A stretch of DNA of 64,000 bases from Candidatus Accumulibacter similis (GTDB lineage: Bacteria > Pseudomonadota > Gammaproteobacteria > Burkholderiales > Rhodocyclaceae), in assembly GCA_013347225.1 (NCBI GenBank), contig CP054595.1:744001-808000 (forward strand). Reading direction: 5' to 3'. Below, piece after piece: positions 39,230 to 48,871 of the stretch. The notes under the pieces are model-generated. The model made no database searches. It had not been told where the DNA came from and saw only the letters and a program-made list of their open reading frames with translations. Both the position numbers and the translations under genes were made by a program. Every line of letters starts with the position of its first letter. The first letter of the stretch is position 1.

Positions 39230-40500
39230 CAGGGCGATCGCATGAATCTTATACGAGACCCAGGAGTTGAGCCCGGAAGCTGTCGGAAGTTGCGGCGATG
39301 AGGCGCTGCACCTTGAGGCCGCCCTTGCGTTTGACCGGGGCGGTGCGTAGGAGGTCGAGGACGAACTGGCGCAGGACGGCAAGGTTGTGGGCAGCATGAT
39401 CGGTACGCGTGCGCGCCTGGTCATCTCGGAGGACGACATCGATGCACCAGTGCAGACTGTTCTCGACACGCCAATGCTGGCGAACGGCGTAGTTCATTCG
39501 TTCGGCGTCCGGAGCGAGGCTGCTGAGATAAACGCGACGTTCGACGGAGGTCTTGCCAGCGATCGTCCGTTCGCTGGTAATCATCGCGAAGGACTTCAGG
39601 TCTGGCCATCGTTCCGGCGCATGCAGGCAGTCGAGCTGGTCGAAGACGTGGCAGCGCCGCACCTCCAAACGTCCATGGTCTTTCTCGACGACTTCGTGAA
39701 ACCGGTGCGGGGTCCGCTCCGGCGCGGCGTCAAAGGCGCTGACGAAATCTTCGATGGACTCGGCCAGGGTGGGCTGATTGTCCTTGACCGCCAGCACATA
39801 GTCGGCTCCGCGATCGCGAATGGTCTGCGCGATGTTGGGCTGCGTACCCATCGCGTCAAGCGTGACGATGCAGCCTTCCAGTGCCAGGGTGGTCAGCAGT
39901 TCCGGAATGGCCGTCTTCTCGTTCGACTTCGCAGCCGTCGCACGCTGTCCAAGCACCACGCCGGCCTCGGCGGCGACAGCGCTCACCAAGTGCAGCGGCG
40001 TCGCACCCGCTTGACCCGAACGACGACTCGTCTTGCCATCGATCGCGACGACTTCCTCGCGGCGCAACGTCGGCACGACCTGGCCCACCCAGCGCAGGAA
40101 AGCCGCACCGAACTCCTCGGGATCGATCGCCGCGAACACCCGCCCGAACGTGTCATGGCAGGGAATGCCGTGCTCCAGTTTGAGATACTGGCGCAGCCAG
40201 TCGAGCTTCTCCTTCCCCCAGACCTCGATTTCGACGAAGCCATCCGTACCCGAGAGCACCGCGCACACCGCCACCACCAGCATCTCCACGAGGTCATGCT
40301 CGACCTTCTTCGCCTGCCGGCGATCCCGCACACCCACCCATACATCCATCAACCGAATCCCGCCTCCTGTCTCCATGGAAACTCCAAAAAGACGGAAAAC
40401 TACACAAATCAATGAGCTGTGAACAGCCCCTTCGTAACTTCCTGAACGTAAACGACTATTTTCGAAGGGCAACGACAATGGCATTCATGCGATCGCCCTG
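39230..40500 (-). mobile_element. complete ISAs1-family insertion sequence (1271 bp)
   Basis: The element is bounded by perfect 18-bp inverted repeats, CAGGGCGATCGCATGAAT at 39230-39247 and its reverse complement at 40483-40500. It carries one transposase gene and is flanked by a 10-bp direct repeat. Intact ends, exact target duplication and an unbroken transposase suggest a recent, possibly still mobile insertion. Confidence 0.95.
39249..40376 (-). CDS. ISAs1-family transposase
   Basis: The 375-residue DDE transposase shows the family layout: an N-terminal DUF4338/DDE_Tnp_1_assoc-like part (R-D-R-R-Q-A-K-K-V-E-H), then catalytic D in V-A-I-D-G-K-T-S-R-R, D in T-L-D-A-M-G-T-Q and E in H-W-R-V-E-N-S-L-H-W. 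The start M-E-T-G-G-G-I-R-L is preferred over an upstream in-frame ATG, which would begin inside the right inverted repeat region. No frameshift or stop interrupts it. The stop is directly next to the left repeat. Confidence 0.94.
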   Translation of the reverse strand: METGGGIRLMDVWVGVRDRRQAKKVEHDLVEMLVVAVCAVLSGTDGFVEIEVWGKEKLDWLRQYLKLEHGIPCHDTFGRVFAAIDPEEFGAAFLRWVGQVVPTLRREEVVAIDGKTSRRSGQAGATPLHLVSAVAAEAGVVLGQRATAAKSNEKTAIPELLTTLALEGCIVTLDAMGTQPNIAQTIRDRGADYVLAVKDNQPTLAESIEDFVSAFDAAPERTPHRFHEVVEKDHGRLEVRRCHVFDQLDCLHAPERWPDLKSFAMITSERTIAGKTSVERRVYLSSLAPDAERMNYAVRQHWRVENSLHWCIDVVLRDDQARTRTDHAAHNLAVLRQFVLDLLRTAPVKRKGGLKVQRLIAATSDSFRAQLLGLV

Positions 40501-40510
40501 GACAGTCCTT
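40501..40510. repeat. target-site duplication, right copy
   Basis: GACAGTCCTT directly follows the right inverted repeat, matching 39220-39229. Confidence 0.9.
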
Positions 40511-40538
40511 CGGCTCGGCGGGATGGCCGGGGTGGCGG

Positions 40539-40547
40539 TGATATAAT
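40539..40547 (+). promoter_or_regulatory. extended -10 promoter for hemA
   Basis: TGATATAAT is an extended -10 element (TG, one base, TATAAT) 47 bases before the hemA ATG. No good -35 box is visible, as is common for this class. Confidence 0.6.
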
Positions 40548-40594
40548 CGCCGGCCAATCTGTGCCCATCCGATCCGCGACCACCATCCCCCAGC

Positions 40595-41857
40595 ATGCCG
40601 TTGCATACCCTTGGCATCAATCACCATTCGGCGCCACTTTCGATCCGTGAGCAGGTGGCTTTTCACGCGGAAAGGGTGCAGCTGGCACTTGCCGATCTGA
40701 CTCGCCGGAAGTCGATTCAGGAAGCGGCGATCCTGTCGACCTGCAATCGGACCGAGGTCTATCTGACGACGGAGGCACCGGAGGTGGCTCGCCAGTGGCT
40801 GGCCGAGTACCACCGGCTGGAGCAGTGGCAGATCGAGCCCTACCTGTATGCCTACCCTGAGCGGGCGGCTGTCAGGCATGTATTTCGGGTGGCCAGCGGA
40901 CTCGATTCGATGGTCCTTGGCGAGCCGCAGATCCTGGGACAGATGAAGGAGGCGGCGCGCGCTGCCGAGGAGGCGGGAACGCTGGGCACGATCCTGCACA
41001 AGCTGTTCCAGCAGTCCTTCGCGGTCGCCAAGGAAGTTCGCTCGACGACTGCCATCGGTGCCAACATCGTGTCGATGGCGGCTGCCGCAGTGCGACTGGC
41101 GTGCAGAATTTTCGAACGAATTGCCGAGCAGAGAATCCTGTTCATCGGTGCCGGCGAGATGGTCGAGCTGTGCGCCCGTCATTTCGCAGCACAGCAGCCG
41201 AGACAGGTGGTGATCGCCAACCGCACGATCGAGCGCGGGCTTGCTCTTGCCGATCGCTTCGGTGGCTCGGCCATCCGCCTGGAGGAGCTTGGCGACCGTC
41301 TGCCGCAGTTCGATATCGTCATTTCGTGTACGGCTAGTCCACTGCCGATCATCGGCCTTGGCATGGTGGAGCGGGCGATCAGGGTGCGTCGTCATCGCCC
41401 CATGTTCATGGTCGACCTCGCGGTTCCACGCGACATCGAAGCCGAGGTCGGCGATATGGACGACGTCTTCCTCTACACGGTCGATGACTTGGCGCAGGTC
41501 GTCGAATCCGGTATGGAATCGCGCCAAGCAGCGGTGGTGGACGCCGAAGCGATCATCAGCGAGCGGGTCGAAGGATTCCTGCGCTGGCTCGCGACGCGGG
41601 CGACCGTCCCGGTCATCCGCTCGCTCCGGGACGCTGCCGACCGTGCCCGCCGGCACGAGGTCGAGCACGCGCTGAAGCTGCTCGCCAGGGGCGAGGATCC
41701 GGCGCAGGTCCTCGAGCACCTGTCGCACAGGTTGACCAACAAGTTCCTGCATGCTCCGACACAGGCGCTGACACAGGCCGCCGGTGAAAACCATGACCTG
41801 CACTCGGTTGTCGCCTTGCTCTTCCGCCTGCACGCGGATCCCCGCCCGGGCGACTAG
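40595..41857 (+). CDS. hemA: glutamyl-tRNA reductase
   Basis: HemA reduces glutamyl-tRNA to glutamate-1-semialdehyde, the committed step of C5 haem synthesis. The 420-residue protein starts [10 protein letters not shown] and carries the catalytic cysteine in L-S-T-C-N-R-T-E. Other marks are [10 protein letters not shown] and the NADPH site I-G-A-G-E-M. It begins 85 bases after the IS and has its own promoter, so the insertion should not silence it. Confidence 0.97.
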   Translation: MPLHTLGINHHSAPLSIREQVAFHAERVQLALADLTRRKSIQEAAILSTCNRTEVYLTTEAPEVARQWLAEYHRLEQWQIEPYLYAYPERAAVRHVFRVASGLDSMVLGEPQILGQMKEAARAAEEAGTLGTILHKLFQQSFAVAKEVRSTTAIGANIVSMAAAAVRLACRIFERIAEQRILFIGAGEMVELCARHFAAQQPRQVVIANRTIERGLALADRFGGSAIRLEELGDRLPQFDIVISCTASPLPIIGLGMVERAIRVRRHRPMFMVDLAVPRDIEAEVGDMDDVFLYTVDDLAQVVESGMESRQAAVVDAEAIISERVEGFLRWLATRATVPVIRSLRDAADRARRHEVEHALKLLARGEDPAQVLEHLSHRLTNKFLHAPTQALTQAAGENHDLHSVVALLFRLHADPRPGD

Positions 41858-41929
41858 GCGGACGCGCTCACGGCCCAGCTCCTGCTGCCGTTGTTTCCCG
41901 TATCCTCACCTGCTGAAAGCAAGGATCTG

Positions 41930-43012
41930 ATGAACGAGAGTATTCGTGACAAACTGGAACATCTGGCCGGGCGGCTCGACGAACTCGACCGCATGCTGGC
42001 GCACGGCGAAGTGACCCGGGACATCGACGAGTACCGCAAGTTGTCGCGCGAGCACGCCGAGCTTGGTCCGCTGGTCCAGTTGTACCACGACTGGCGGCGG
42101 GCCCACGGGGATCTCGCCGCCGGTCTCGAGATGCTCACCGATCCAGAAATGCGGGAACTGGCAGAGGCCGAGATCTCGGCCATCCGCGGGCGACTGCCGG
42201 CAATCGAGGCCGAACTGCAGAAGCTGCTGTTGCCCCGCGACGCCAATGACGAGCGCAATGTCTTTCTCGAGATCCGGGCCGGGACGGGAGGCGACGAATC
42301 GGCCCTCTTTGCCGGCAGCCTGTTTCGCATGTACGCGCGCTATGCGGAACGTCGGCGTTGGCAGGTCGAGGTGATTTCGGCCAGCGTTTCCGACCTCGGC
42401 GGCTATCGGGAGATCATCGCCCGCATCATTGGCAGCGGCGCCTACTCGCGGCTGAAGTTCGAGTCGGGAGGCCATCGGGTGCAGCGCGTTCCGGAAACCG
42501 AGGCGCAGGGCCGCATCCATACGTCCGCTTGTACCGTAGCCGTCATGCCGGAAGCACAAGCGCTCGAGGAGGTGCTGATCAACCCGGCGGAGATCCGCGT
42601 CGATACCTATCGCGCTTCCGGTGCGGGCGGGCAGCACATCAACAAGACCGACTCGGCGGTACGCATCACGCACCTGCCAACGGGGATCGTCGTCGAGTGC
42701 CAGGATGACCGATCGCAGCACAAGAACAAGGCGCAGGCCATGTCTGTACTCGTGGCGCGGATCAAGGATGCGCAGGAACGACAGCAGCATGCCAACATTG
42801 CTTCGACGCGCCGGAACCTCATCGGCAGCGGAGACCGTTCCGAGCGGATTCGCACCTACAACTTTCCGCAGGGGCGAGTGACCGACCACCGCATCAACCT
42901 GACCCTGTACAAGATCGACGCCATCATGGATGGTGAGCTTGACGAACTCATCACCGCGCTCACTGCCGAGCATCAGGCTGACCAGCTGGCGTTGCTCGCC
43001 GACGCCGAGTGA
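41930..43012 (+). CDS. prfA: peptide chain release factor 1
   Basis: RF1 ends translation at UAA and UAG. The 360-residue protein has the GGQ motif in [13 protein letters not shown], the tripeptide anticodon region around [14 protein letters not shown] with the RF1-type P-E-T, and the usual length. The start M-N-E-S-I-R-D-K-L is 13 codons inside a longer frame. The order hemA-prfA-prmC is widespread in proteobacteria. Confidence 0.97.
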   Translation: MNESIRDKLEHLAGRLDELDRMLAHGEVTRDIDEYRKLSREHAELGPLVQLYHDWRRAHGDLAAGLEMLTDPEMRELAEAEISAIRGRLPAIEAELQKLLLPRDANDERNVFLEIRAGTGGDESALFAGSLFRMYARYAERRRWQVEVISASVSDLGGYREIIARIIGSGAYSRLKFESGGHRVQRVPETEAQGRIHTSACTVAVMPEAQALEEVLINPAEIRVDTYRASGAGGQHINKTDSAVRITHLPTGIVVECQDDRSQHKNKAQAMSVLVARIKDAQERQQHANIASTRRNLIGSGDRSERIRTYNFPQGRVTDHRINLTLYKIDAIMDGELDELITALTAEHQADQLALLADAE

Positions 43013-43103
43013 ACGACATGGCAGCAGATGGCGGCGGTCGGCCCCATGGCAAGGGCTCGCTGCATGGCGTGCGAGAGAACTCCCTGGTCGGCGGGGCGGT
43101 CTG

Positions 43104-43943
43104 GTGACGAGCATCGGCGATGCGTGGCGGCTGGCACGGCAGCGGATCGATCGGCTCGATGCGCGCCTGCTGATCGAGTACGTCAGCGGTTGCAGCCACG
43201 CGGATCTCATCGCTCACCCGACCAGACGGCTGTCGGAGCTGCAGGTCCGGAGGCTCGACACGCTCGTGCGGCGACGCGCGAGTGGCGAGCCTTTGGCGTA
43301 CCTGCTGGGAAGCGCTGGCTTCTACGGTCGTGAGTTCAAGGTCACCGGCGACGTGCTTGTTCCGCGTCCGGAGACGGAACTGCTGGTCGAACTGGCACTC
43401 GAACGTCTGCGGCACGTGGCGGAGCCCGTCGTCGCGGATCTCGGCACCGGTTCGGGGGCGTTGGCGGTGACACTGAAGTGCCTTTGCCCGCAAGCGAGAG
43501 TCGTGGCGGTCGATCTGTCACCGGCGGCACTGGCTGTTGCGCGGCTGAACGCCAGCCTGCACAGGGCGACGGTGCGCTTTGTCGAAGGTGACTGGTATGG
43601 ACCACTCACCGACGAACATTTCGACCTGATTGTCGCCAATCCGCCCTACGTGGCAGCGGCTGACCCGCATCTGGAGCGCGGTGGCCTGCCGTTCGAACCA
43701 CGTTTGGCCTTGACCGACGGTGTGCTCGGTGGCGATGGCCTGGGCTGCACGCGGGTGATCGTTGGCGGTGCCGTGAGGCACCTGCTGCCGGGAGGCTGGC
43801 TGCTGATCGAGCATGGGCACGAGCACGGGGTGGCCGTGCGCCACCTGTTGCACCGGGCCGGTCTGAGCGAGGTTGCTACATGGCCCGATCTGTCGGGCAG
43901 CGAGCGTGTCAGCGGTGCCTGCCTGGTTGGCGGCCGCGACTGA
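43104..43943 (+). CDS. prmC: release factor glutamine N5-methyltransferase
   Basis: PrmC (HemK) methylates the GGQ glutamine of release factors. The 279-residue protein has an N-terminal helical domain, SAM motif V-A-D-L-G-T-G-S-G-A and the catalytic N-P-P-Y in I-V-A-N-P-P-Y-V-A. A GTG start at 43104 is inferred from the family N-terminus, since ATG codons in frame lie only far upstream within prfA. A 91-base gap separates it from prfA. Confidence 0.95.
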   Translation: MTSIGDAWRLARQRIDRLDARLLIEYVSGCSHADLIAHPTRRLSELQVRRLDTLVRRRASGEPLAYLLGSAGFYGREFKVTGDVLVPRPETELLVELALERLRHVAEPVVADLGTGSGALAVTLKCLCPQARVVAVDLSPAALAVARLNASLHRATVRFVEGDWYGPLTDEHFDLIVANPPYVAAADPHLERGGLPFEPRLALTDGVLGGDGLGCTRVIVGGAVRHLLPGGWLLIEHGHEHGVAVRHLLHRAGLSEVATWPDLSGSERVSGACLVGGRD

Positions 43944-43998
43944 GAGTGGCAGCAGACCGTCCTGCTTTCTTCAACCACATGACGTACGAGGTTTCAAC

Positions 43999-44316
43999 AT
44001 GGATGTACAGCAACTGATCAAGAAGCAGGTAACAAGCAACCCGGTGGTTCTCTACATGAAGGGAACCCCACAGTTTCCACAGTGCGGCTTCTCCGCCGTT
44101 TCGGTGCAGATTCTCAAGGCTTGTGGTGTGGCCAGCTTCTTCAGCGTCAATGTCCTCGAAGATCCGGAGATTCGGAGCGGCATCAAGGAGTTTGCCAATT
44201 GGCCGACCATTCCGCAGCTCTACGTCGGCGGCGAGTTCATTGGCGGCTGCGACATCATGCGCGAGATGTACGAGGAGGGTGAACTCCAGAAGCTTCTGCA
44301 GCACCAGTCCGGCTGA
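43999..44316 (+). CDS. grxD: monothiol glutaredoxin Grx4-type
   Basis: The 105-residue protein has the monothiol active site C-G-F-S in P-Q-C-G-F-S and the surrounding K-G-T-P-Q-F-P. The glutathione-binding block W-P-T-I-P-Q-L-Y and G-G-C-D-I are also present. Such proteins bind a bridging [2Fe-2S] cluster and serve iron-sulfur delivery. It begins 55 bases after prmC. Confidence 0.96.
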   Translation: MDVQQLIKKQVTSNPVVLYMKGTPQFPQCGFSAVSVQILKACGVASFFSVNVLEDPEIRSGIKEFANWPTIPQLYVGGEFIGGCDIMREMYEEGELQKLLQHQSG

Positions 44317-44498
44317 GGTTGAGGGGGCGGCCCGCTGGCAGAGACGTCGCCGAGGCCTGTTGTCGGCTGTAGGCGAGTGCTGGCCGAGACACTTCCGGCA
44401 GCGCTTGGCACCGGCGGGCGCTTTCGGAGTTCGTTCCCTCTTTCATGCGCTGGTTTGCGCGACAATCGAGGTTGGCAAGCGATGCAAAGGAGGGCCAC

Positions 44499-45032
44499 AT
44501 GAGCGTGAGATCCTTCATCGGGCGGGTTGCTCCGGCGCTCGTCTGCGTCCTCCTGCTTTCGGCTTGCGCCGGCTACAGTGGCTACGGCCTGAAGCCCGGT
44601 GTGGCCACGGTGTCCGACGTCGTCGCGACGATGGGCGTTCCGGCGATGCGTTGGCTCGACGCCGATGGTAGCGAACAACTGGCCTTTCCCCGGGGGCCGT
44701 CGGGTCCGCAGACGTTCATGGTCTTCATGGCGCCGGACGGACGATTGCAGCGGATCGAGCAGGTACTGGACATGGAGCATTTCGCGCGCATCCAGCCTGG
44801 CAAGAGTGACCGCGAGTCCGTGCTGCGTCTCCTCGGTCCACCGGTACCGCAATGGACCGCCTATTTCAAGGCGCGCGACGAACTCGTCTGGGAGTGGCAG
44901 TTCTGCGATTCATGGAACCAACTCGCGCGCTTTGACGTCCTCTTCGACCCCAGCAGCGGCATTGTCCGCACGAGTTACCAGCGGCAGGTCCTGATGGGCT
45001 TTGATGGCGTTGCGCCCTTCTGCGGCCGCTGA
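44499..45032 (+). CDS. lipoprotein with SmpA/BamE-like domain
   Basis: The 177-residue protein has a lipoprotein signal, L-L-L-S-A-C-A-G, with the modified Cys near residue 25. The mature part begins with G-V-A-T-V-S-D-V-V-A-T-M-G-V-P and has a second similar G-K-S-D-R-E-S-V-L-R-L-L-G-P-P. These are the G-x-(S/T)-x-x-(D/E)-V ... L-G-x-P pattern of BamE/OmlA domains in two copies. It is not BamE itself, which is shorter and has a single copy. An anchored envelope role is likely; the precise one is unknown. Confidence 0.72.
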   Translation: MSVRSFIGRVAPALVCVLLLSACAGYSGYGLKPGVATVSDVVATMGVPAMRWLDADGSEQLAFPRGPSGPQTFMVFMAPDGRLQRIEQVLDMEHFARIQPGKSDRESVLRLLGPPVPQWTAYFKARDELVWEWQFCDSWNQLARFDVLFDPSSGIVRTSYQRQVLMGFDGVAPFCGR

Positions 45033-45087
45033 GCAGCAGATCCGGTGCCGCGGTGCCCGGGACCAGCCTTGGCATCCGCAGCCGGTT

Positions 45088-46374
45088 TCAGAATGATACG
45101 AGCCGGATGTTGGCCGAGGCCAAGCGGTCGCTGAGGACGGCGAGGAATGCCTGGTAGAAGTGCATCCGGCAAGTTGCCGACGATTCCTGCAGGGCTGTCG
45201 CGGCGATCATCACCAGCTTGGCGTCCGTCAGCGCGACGACGTCGGCGCCGCGTCGGGATGTCGCCTTGCCGATCACCGCCATCTCGCCAAAGCACTCGCC
45301 ACTGGTGAGCAGATCGAGAAGCATGCCGTTCTTGAGCACCTTCAGTTCGCCTTCGGCGAGGAAGTAGAAACAATCCCCGACCTCGCCGTCGGCAATGATG
45401 ACAGCGTCGGGAGCAACCCGGCTCCATTTCGAAAAGCGGACGACCTCCCAGATCTCGCCCTCGGAGAACTCGGCGAAGAAGCTGAACGAGCGGAGCCTTT
45501 CGAACTTCTCGAAGTCGGCCATGCGCTCTGCCGGCGCGCTCGGCCTCCTGCCGCGAAAGGCAAGTGTCAGGTCGTGTCCGAACTCGCTCCAACTGGTGTA
45601 CCGGGCATCAAGCTGCTTGCTCATCGCGCGCGCGACAATCGCATCGAGGGCTGCGGGAATCTCGCTGCGCAGTGACGACGGGCGGCGTGGCTCGGCGTTG
45701 ATGATCTGGTAAACGAGATCATAACTGTTGCGTGCCTGAAAAGGCAGCTGCCCGGTCAGTAACTGGTACATGACGACGCCGAGCGAGTAGATATCGGTCT
45801 GATGATCGAGCGCCCGGTCCTTGACCTGCTCCGGCGACATGTAGGCTGGCGAGCCGATCCCGAGCACCAACGTGCGCTCGGGCGAGCCGATGATCGCGGC
45901 ACCGAAATCGGAGACTTTGATGTCGCCCTGATTCGGGTCGGTGCTGGCAAAGAGGATGTTCGCCGGCTTGATGTCGCGATGGGTGATGCCCGTCCGGAAA
46001 GCGAAATCGAGCGCTCGTGTGCACTTGAAGATGATCTCGACGACCCGCTCGATGGGCAGCAGGTGGTCGCGGGAGCAGACGCTCTCGAGTGTGCCACCCG
46101 GTACATACTCCATGACGATGTAGCAAAGCTGGTCATCGACCACCGCATCGTAGGTCTGGACGATGTGCGGGTGGGACATCTTGCCGATCAGCGCGGCTTC
46201 ATTGAGGAACAGGTGGGTATACAACTTTCCCCGCCTGGGGTCCTTGAGGATGCCGGGGAAGGCGATCTTGATCGCCACCTCTCGCCGGGTGAAATGGTCG
46301 CTTCCGAGATAGACGGTGGACGTCGCTCCGCGACCGATCTCGCGTACCAGCTCGTACTTGCCCACCTTGTCCAT
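45088..46374 (-). CDS. Ser/Thr protein kinase fused to a cyclic-nucleotide-binding domain
   Basis: Residues 8-265 of the 428-residue protein form a Hanks-type kinase: glycine loop I-G-R-G-A-T-S-T-V, V-A-I-K-I lysine, catalytic H-R-D-I-K-P-A-N and metal D-F-G. All key residues are present. Residues 290-410 resemble a CAP-type cNMP-binding domain with the phosphate-binding cassette-like G-E-C-F-G-E-M-A-V ... R-R-G-A-D-V. There is no membrane segment. It starts 15 bases after the argH stop, so they are co-transcribed. The cNMP domain may gate the kinase; ligand and substrates are unknown. Confidence 0.9.
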   Translation of the reverse strand: MDKVGKYELVREIGRGATSTVYLGSDHFTRREVAIKIAFPGILKDPRRGKLYTHLFLNEAALIGKMSHPHIVQTYDAVVDDQLCYIVMEYVPGGTLESVCSRDHLLPIERVVEIIFKCTRALDFAFRTGITHRDIKPANILFASTDPNQGDIKVSDFGAAIIGSPERTLVLGIGSPAYMSPEQVKDRALDHQTDIYSLGVVMYQLLTGQLPFQARNSYDLVYQIINAEPRRPSSLRSEIPAALDAIVARAMSKQLDARYTSWSEFGHDLTLAFRGRRPSAPAERMADFEKFERLRSFSFFAEFSEGEIWEVVRFSKWSRVAPDAVIIADGEVGDCFYFLAEGELKVLKNGMLLDLLTSGECFGEMAVIGKATSRRGADVVALTDAKLVMIAATALQESSATCRMHFYQAFLAVLSDRLASANIRLVSF

Positions 46375-46389
46375 GTCCGCTTCAGGCGT

Positions 46390-47778
46390 CTAGGTCGGGG
46401 AACGGGCGCGGGCGATCGCTGCCCTGACCTGCTGTGGCGAAGTGGCACCGTGGTGATTGCGTGCTGCAAGTGAGCCCTCGACCGTCAGCACGCCGAAGAC
46501 ATCGTCGTCGATCAGCGGCGAGAAGTGCCGCAGGTCGGCGAGCGACAGCTGCGCCAAGTCGACGCCCAGCTCTTCCGCGCGGCGAACCGCCAAGCCCACC
46601 ACTTCATGGGCGTCGCGAAAGGGCAGGCCCTTGCGGGTCAGGTAATCGGCGAGGTCGGTGGCAGTCGCGAAACCCTGGCGCAGGGCGCTGCGCATGTTCT
46701 CGGCATTGGCGGTGATCCCGGGGATCATTTCGATGAAGATGCGCAGCGTGTCGGTGACGGTGTCGATGGCGTCGAAAAGCGGCTCCTTGTCTTCCTGGTT
46801 ATCCTTGTTGTAGGCCAGTGGCTGGCCCTTCATCAGGGTCAACAGGCCGACAAGGTGGCCGAAGACGCGGCCGGTCTTGCCGCGTGCCAATTCCGGTACG
46901 TCGGGGTTCCTTTTCTGCGGCATGATCGAACTGCCGGTACAGAAGCGGTCGGCCAGGGTGATGAAGCCGAAACGCGGATTCATCCACAACACCAGTTCCT
47001 CAGACAGACGCGACAGGTGCATCATCAGCAGGGCGGCGGCAGCGCAGAATTCGATCGCGAAATCGCGGTCGGAGACGGCATCGAGCGAATTCTCGCAGAC
47101 CCCGTCGAAGCCCAGCAGCGCGGCGACGCAATGCCGGTCGATCGGATAGGTGGTGCCGGCGAGCGCTGCCGCGCCGAGCGGCAACCGGTTGGTGCGCCGC
47201 CGGCAATCGGCGAAACGCTCGGCGTCCCGTCGCGTCATCTCGACATAAGCGAGCAGGTGGTGTCCGAACGTCACTGGCTGAGCGACCTGCAAGTGCGTGA
47301 AGCCGGGCAGTGGGGTCGCCGCCTCCCGCTCTGCGAGGTCCAGGAGCCTGCTCTGGAATTCGCCGAGCAGGACGTCGATGTCGTCGATCGCATCGCGCAG
47401 GTAGAGACGAATGTCGGTCGCCACTTGATCGTTGCGCGAGCGACCCGTGTGCAGCCGCTTGCCGGCATCACCGATCAATGTGGTCAGCCGCTTCTCGATG
47501 TTAAGGTGTACATCTTCCAGGTCGACCGACCAGAGGAACGCCCCGCTTTCAATCTCGCTCGCCACCTGTGCCATGCCACGTTCGATGTCGGCGAGGTCGG
47601 CGGCACTGATGATTCCCTGCCGCGCCAGCATCGTCGCGTGTGCCAGCGAGGCCCGGATGTCCTGACGCCACATCCTCTGGTCGAAGCGGACCGAAGCGGT
47701 GTAGCGCTTGACGAGTTCAGAGGTGGGTTCGGAGAAGCGGCCGGCCCACGTGTATTGGTGAAGGTCCGATTGGCTCAT
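46390..47778 (-). CDS. argH: argininosuccinate lyase
   Basis: ArgH splits argininosuccinate into arginine and fumarate, the last step of arginine synthesis. The 462-residue protein has the superfamily signature [12 protein letters not shown], the N-terminal W-A-G-R-F and the H-T-G-R-S-R-N-D-Q block. It is divergent from the algZ-type gene with about 60 bases between starts. Confidence 0.97.
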   Translation of the reverse strand: MSQSDLHQYTWAGRFSEPTSELVKRYTASVRFDQRMWRQDIRASLAHATMLARQGIISAADLADIERGMAQVASEIESGAFLWSVDLEDVHLNIEKRLTTLIGDAGKRLHTGRSRNDQVATDIRLYLRDAIDDIDVLLGEFQSRLLDLAEREAATPLPGFTHLQVAQPVTFGHHLLAYVEMTRRDAERFADCRRRTNRLPLGAAALAGTTYPIDRHCVAALLGFDGVCENSLDAVSDRDFAIEFCAAAALLMMHLSRLSEELVLWMNPRFGFITLADRFCTGSSIMPQKRNPDVPELARGKTGRVFGHLVGLLTLMKGQPLAYNKDNQEDKEPLFDAIDTVTDTLRIFIEMIPGITANAENMRSALRQGFATATDLADYLTRKGLPFRDAHEVVGLAVRRAEELGVDLAQLSLADLRHFSPLIDDDVFGVLTVEGSLAARNHHGATSPQQVRAAIARARSPT

Positions 47779-47839
47779 GGGGAACAGGTTCCTGGGATAA
47801 AATCATTCGTAGAACCTTGTACAGGCGTCATTGCAACTG

Positions 47840-48871
47840 ATGGCAAGTATAAAGCAAAACGCCGAGAGCCAGCCGCTGCCCGACTTTCGCAATGCCGGAG
47901 TCATGCTTCGTATCCTGCTGGGCGTCAATTTGCTGGCCTTGCTTGCCGCGCTGGTGCGCCAGGAGGGGCTGGTTGCCTGCCTGCAGGACTACGTCGCCAT
48001 GGCCGCCTGGTTGCAGCCACTGCTGCTGTTCAACCTCGCCGTGCTGGCACTGCTCGGCAATCGGCTGCAGGGCCTCGCGGGGTGGAGCGCCCGCGCACTG
48101 GTTGTCGTGCTGGCCGCGACGTCGGCGGCCCTGCTCTCGCTCCTGTGGTCTCTTCTCACTTTCGATGAATGGGGCTGGCAGGGGCTGCTGCGGGCCGGCC
48201 TGCTTGCCGGCACGGCGGCGGCCTGCATGCTGTCCTACCTGGCGTTGCGGGTCAGCGCCCTGTCGCCGGCACTGATCGAAGCCCGCCTGCAAGCGCTGAC
48301 CGCCCGTATCCGGCCGCATTTCCTGTTCAACAGCCTGACAGCGGTGATCTCGTTGATCCGCCTCGATCCACGGCGTGCCGAAACTGCACTGGAAGAACTT
48401 GCCGAACTGTTCCGCGCGCTTCTGCGCGACCCGCGTCAGCTGTTGCCGATCGGCGATGAGCTTGCTTTGTGCCGGCAGTACCTGGATCTGGAGAAGCTGC
48501 GACTGGGCGAGCGCCTGCAGGTCGAGTGGAGCATCGGCGACCCGCCCGCCGATCTCCTGGTTCCGCCCATGCTGCTGCAGCCGCTGCTGGAGAACGCGGT
48601 CTACCACGGCATCGAGCCCGCTGCCAATGGCGGCACGATCCGCGTCGGCCTGCTGCTGCGTGGTGACGAACTGCACATCGATCTGGCCAACCCGAGCGTG
48701 CCCCATGCCGGGCATGCGCGCGGCAATCACATGGGACTCGACAACGTTCGCGAGCGGCTGGCGCTGTATTACGATCTCGAAGCCCGGCTCGACACCAGCG
48801 AAGTGCGACTCGCCGACGGCAGCCGCGAGTACCGTGTACACATCGTCCTGCCTGGAGCTGCCTCGCGGTGA
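47840..48871 (+). CDS. algZ: LytS/AlgZ-type sensor histidine kinase
   Basis: The 343-residue membrane kinase has four hydrophobic segments in its first 150 residues. The His_kinase domain (R-P-H-F-L-F-N-S-L, phospho-His) and an ATPase region with P-P-M-L-L-Q-P-L-L-E-N-A-V-Y-H-G follow. It pairs with the LytTR regulator it overlaps by four bases. In Pseudomonas, argH-algZ-algR-hemC-hemD is a familiar order, partly kept here. The ATG at 47840 is used; a TTG three codons upstream is possible. Confidence 0.88.
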   Translation: MASIKQNAESQPLPDFRNAGVMLRILLGVNLLALLAALVRQEGLVACLQDYVAMAAWLQPLLLFNLAVLALLGNRLQGLAGWSARALVVVLAATSAALLSLLWSLLTFDEWGWQGLLRAGLLAGTAAACMLSYLALRVSALSPALIEARLQALTARIRPHFLFNSLTAVISLIRLDPRRAETALEELAELFRALLRDPRQLLPIGDELALCRQYLDLEKLRLGERLQVEWSIGDPPADLLVPPMLLQPLLENAVYHGIEPAANGGTIRVGLLLRGDELHIDLANPSVPHAGHARGNHMGLDNVRERLALYYDLEARLDTSEVRLADGSREYRVHIVLPGAASR

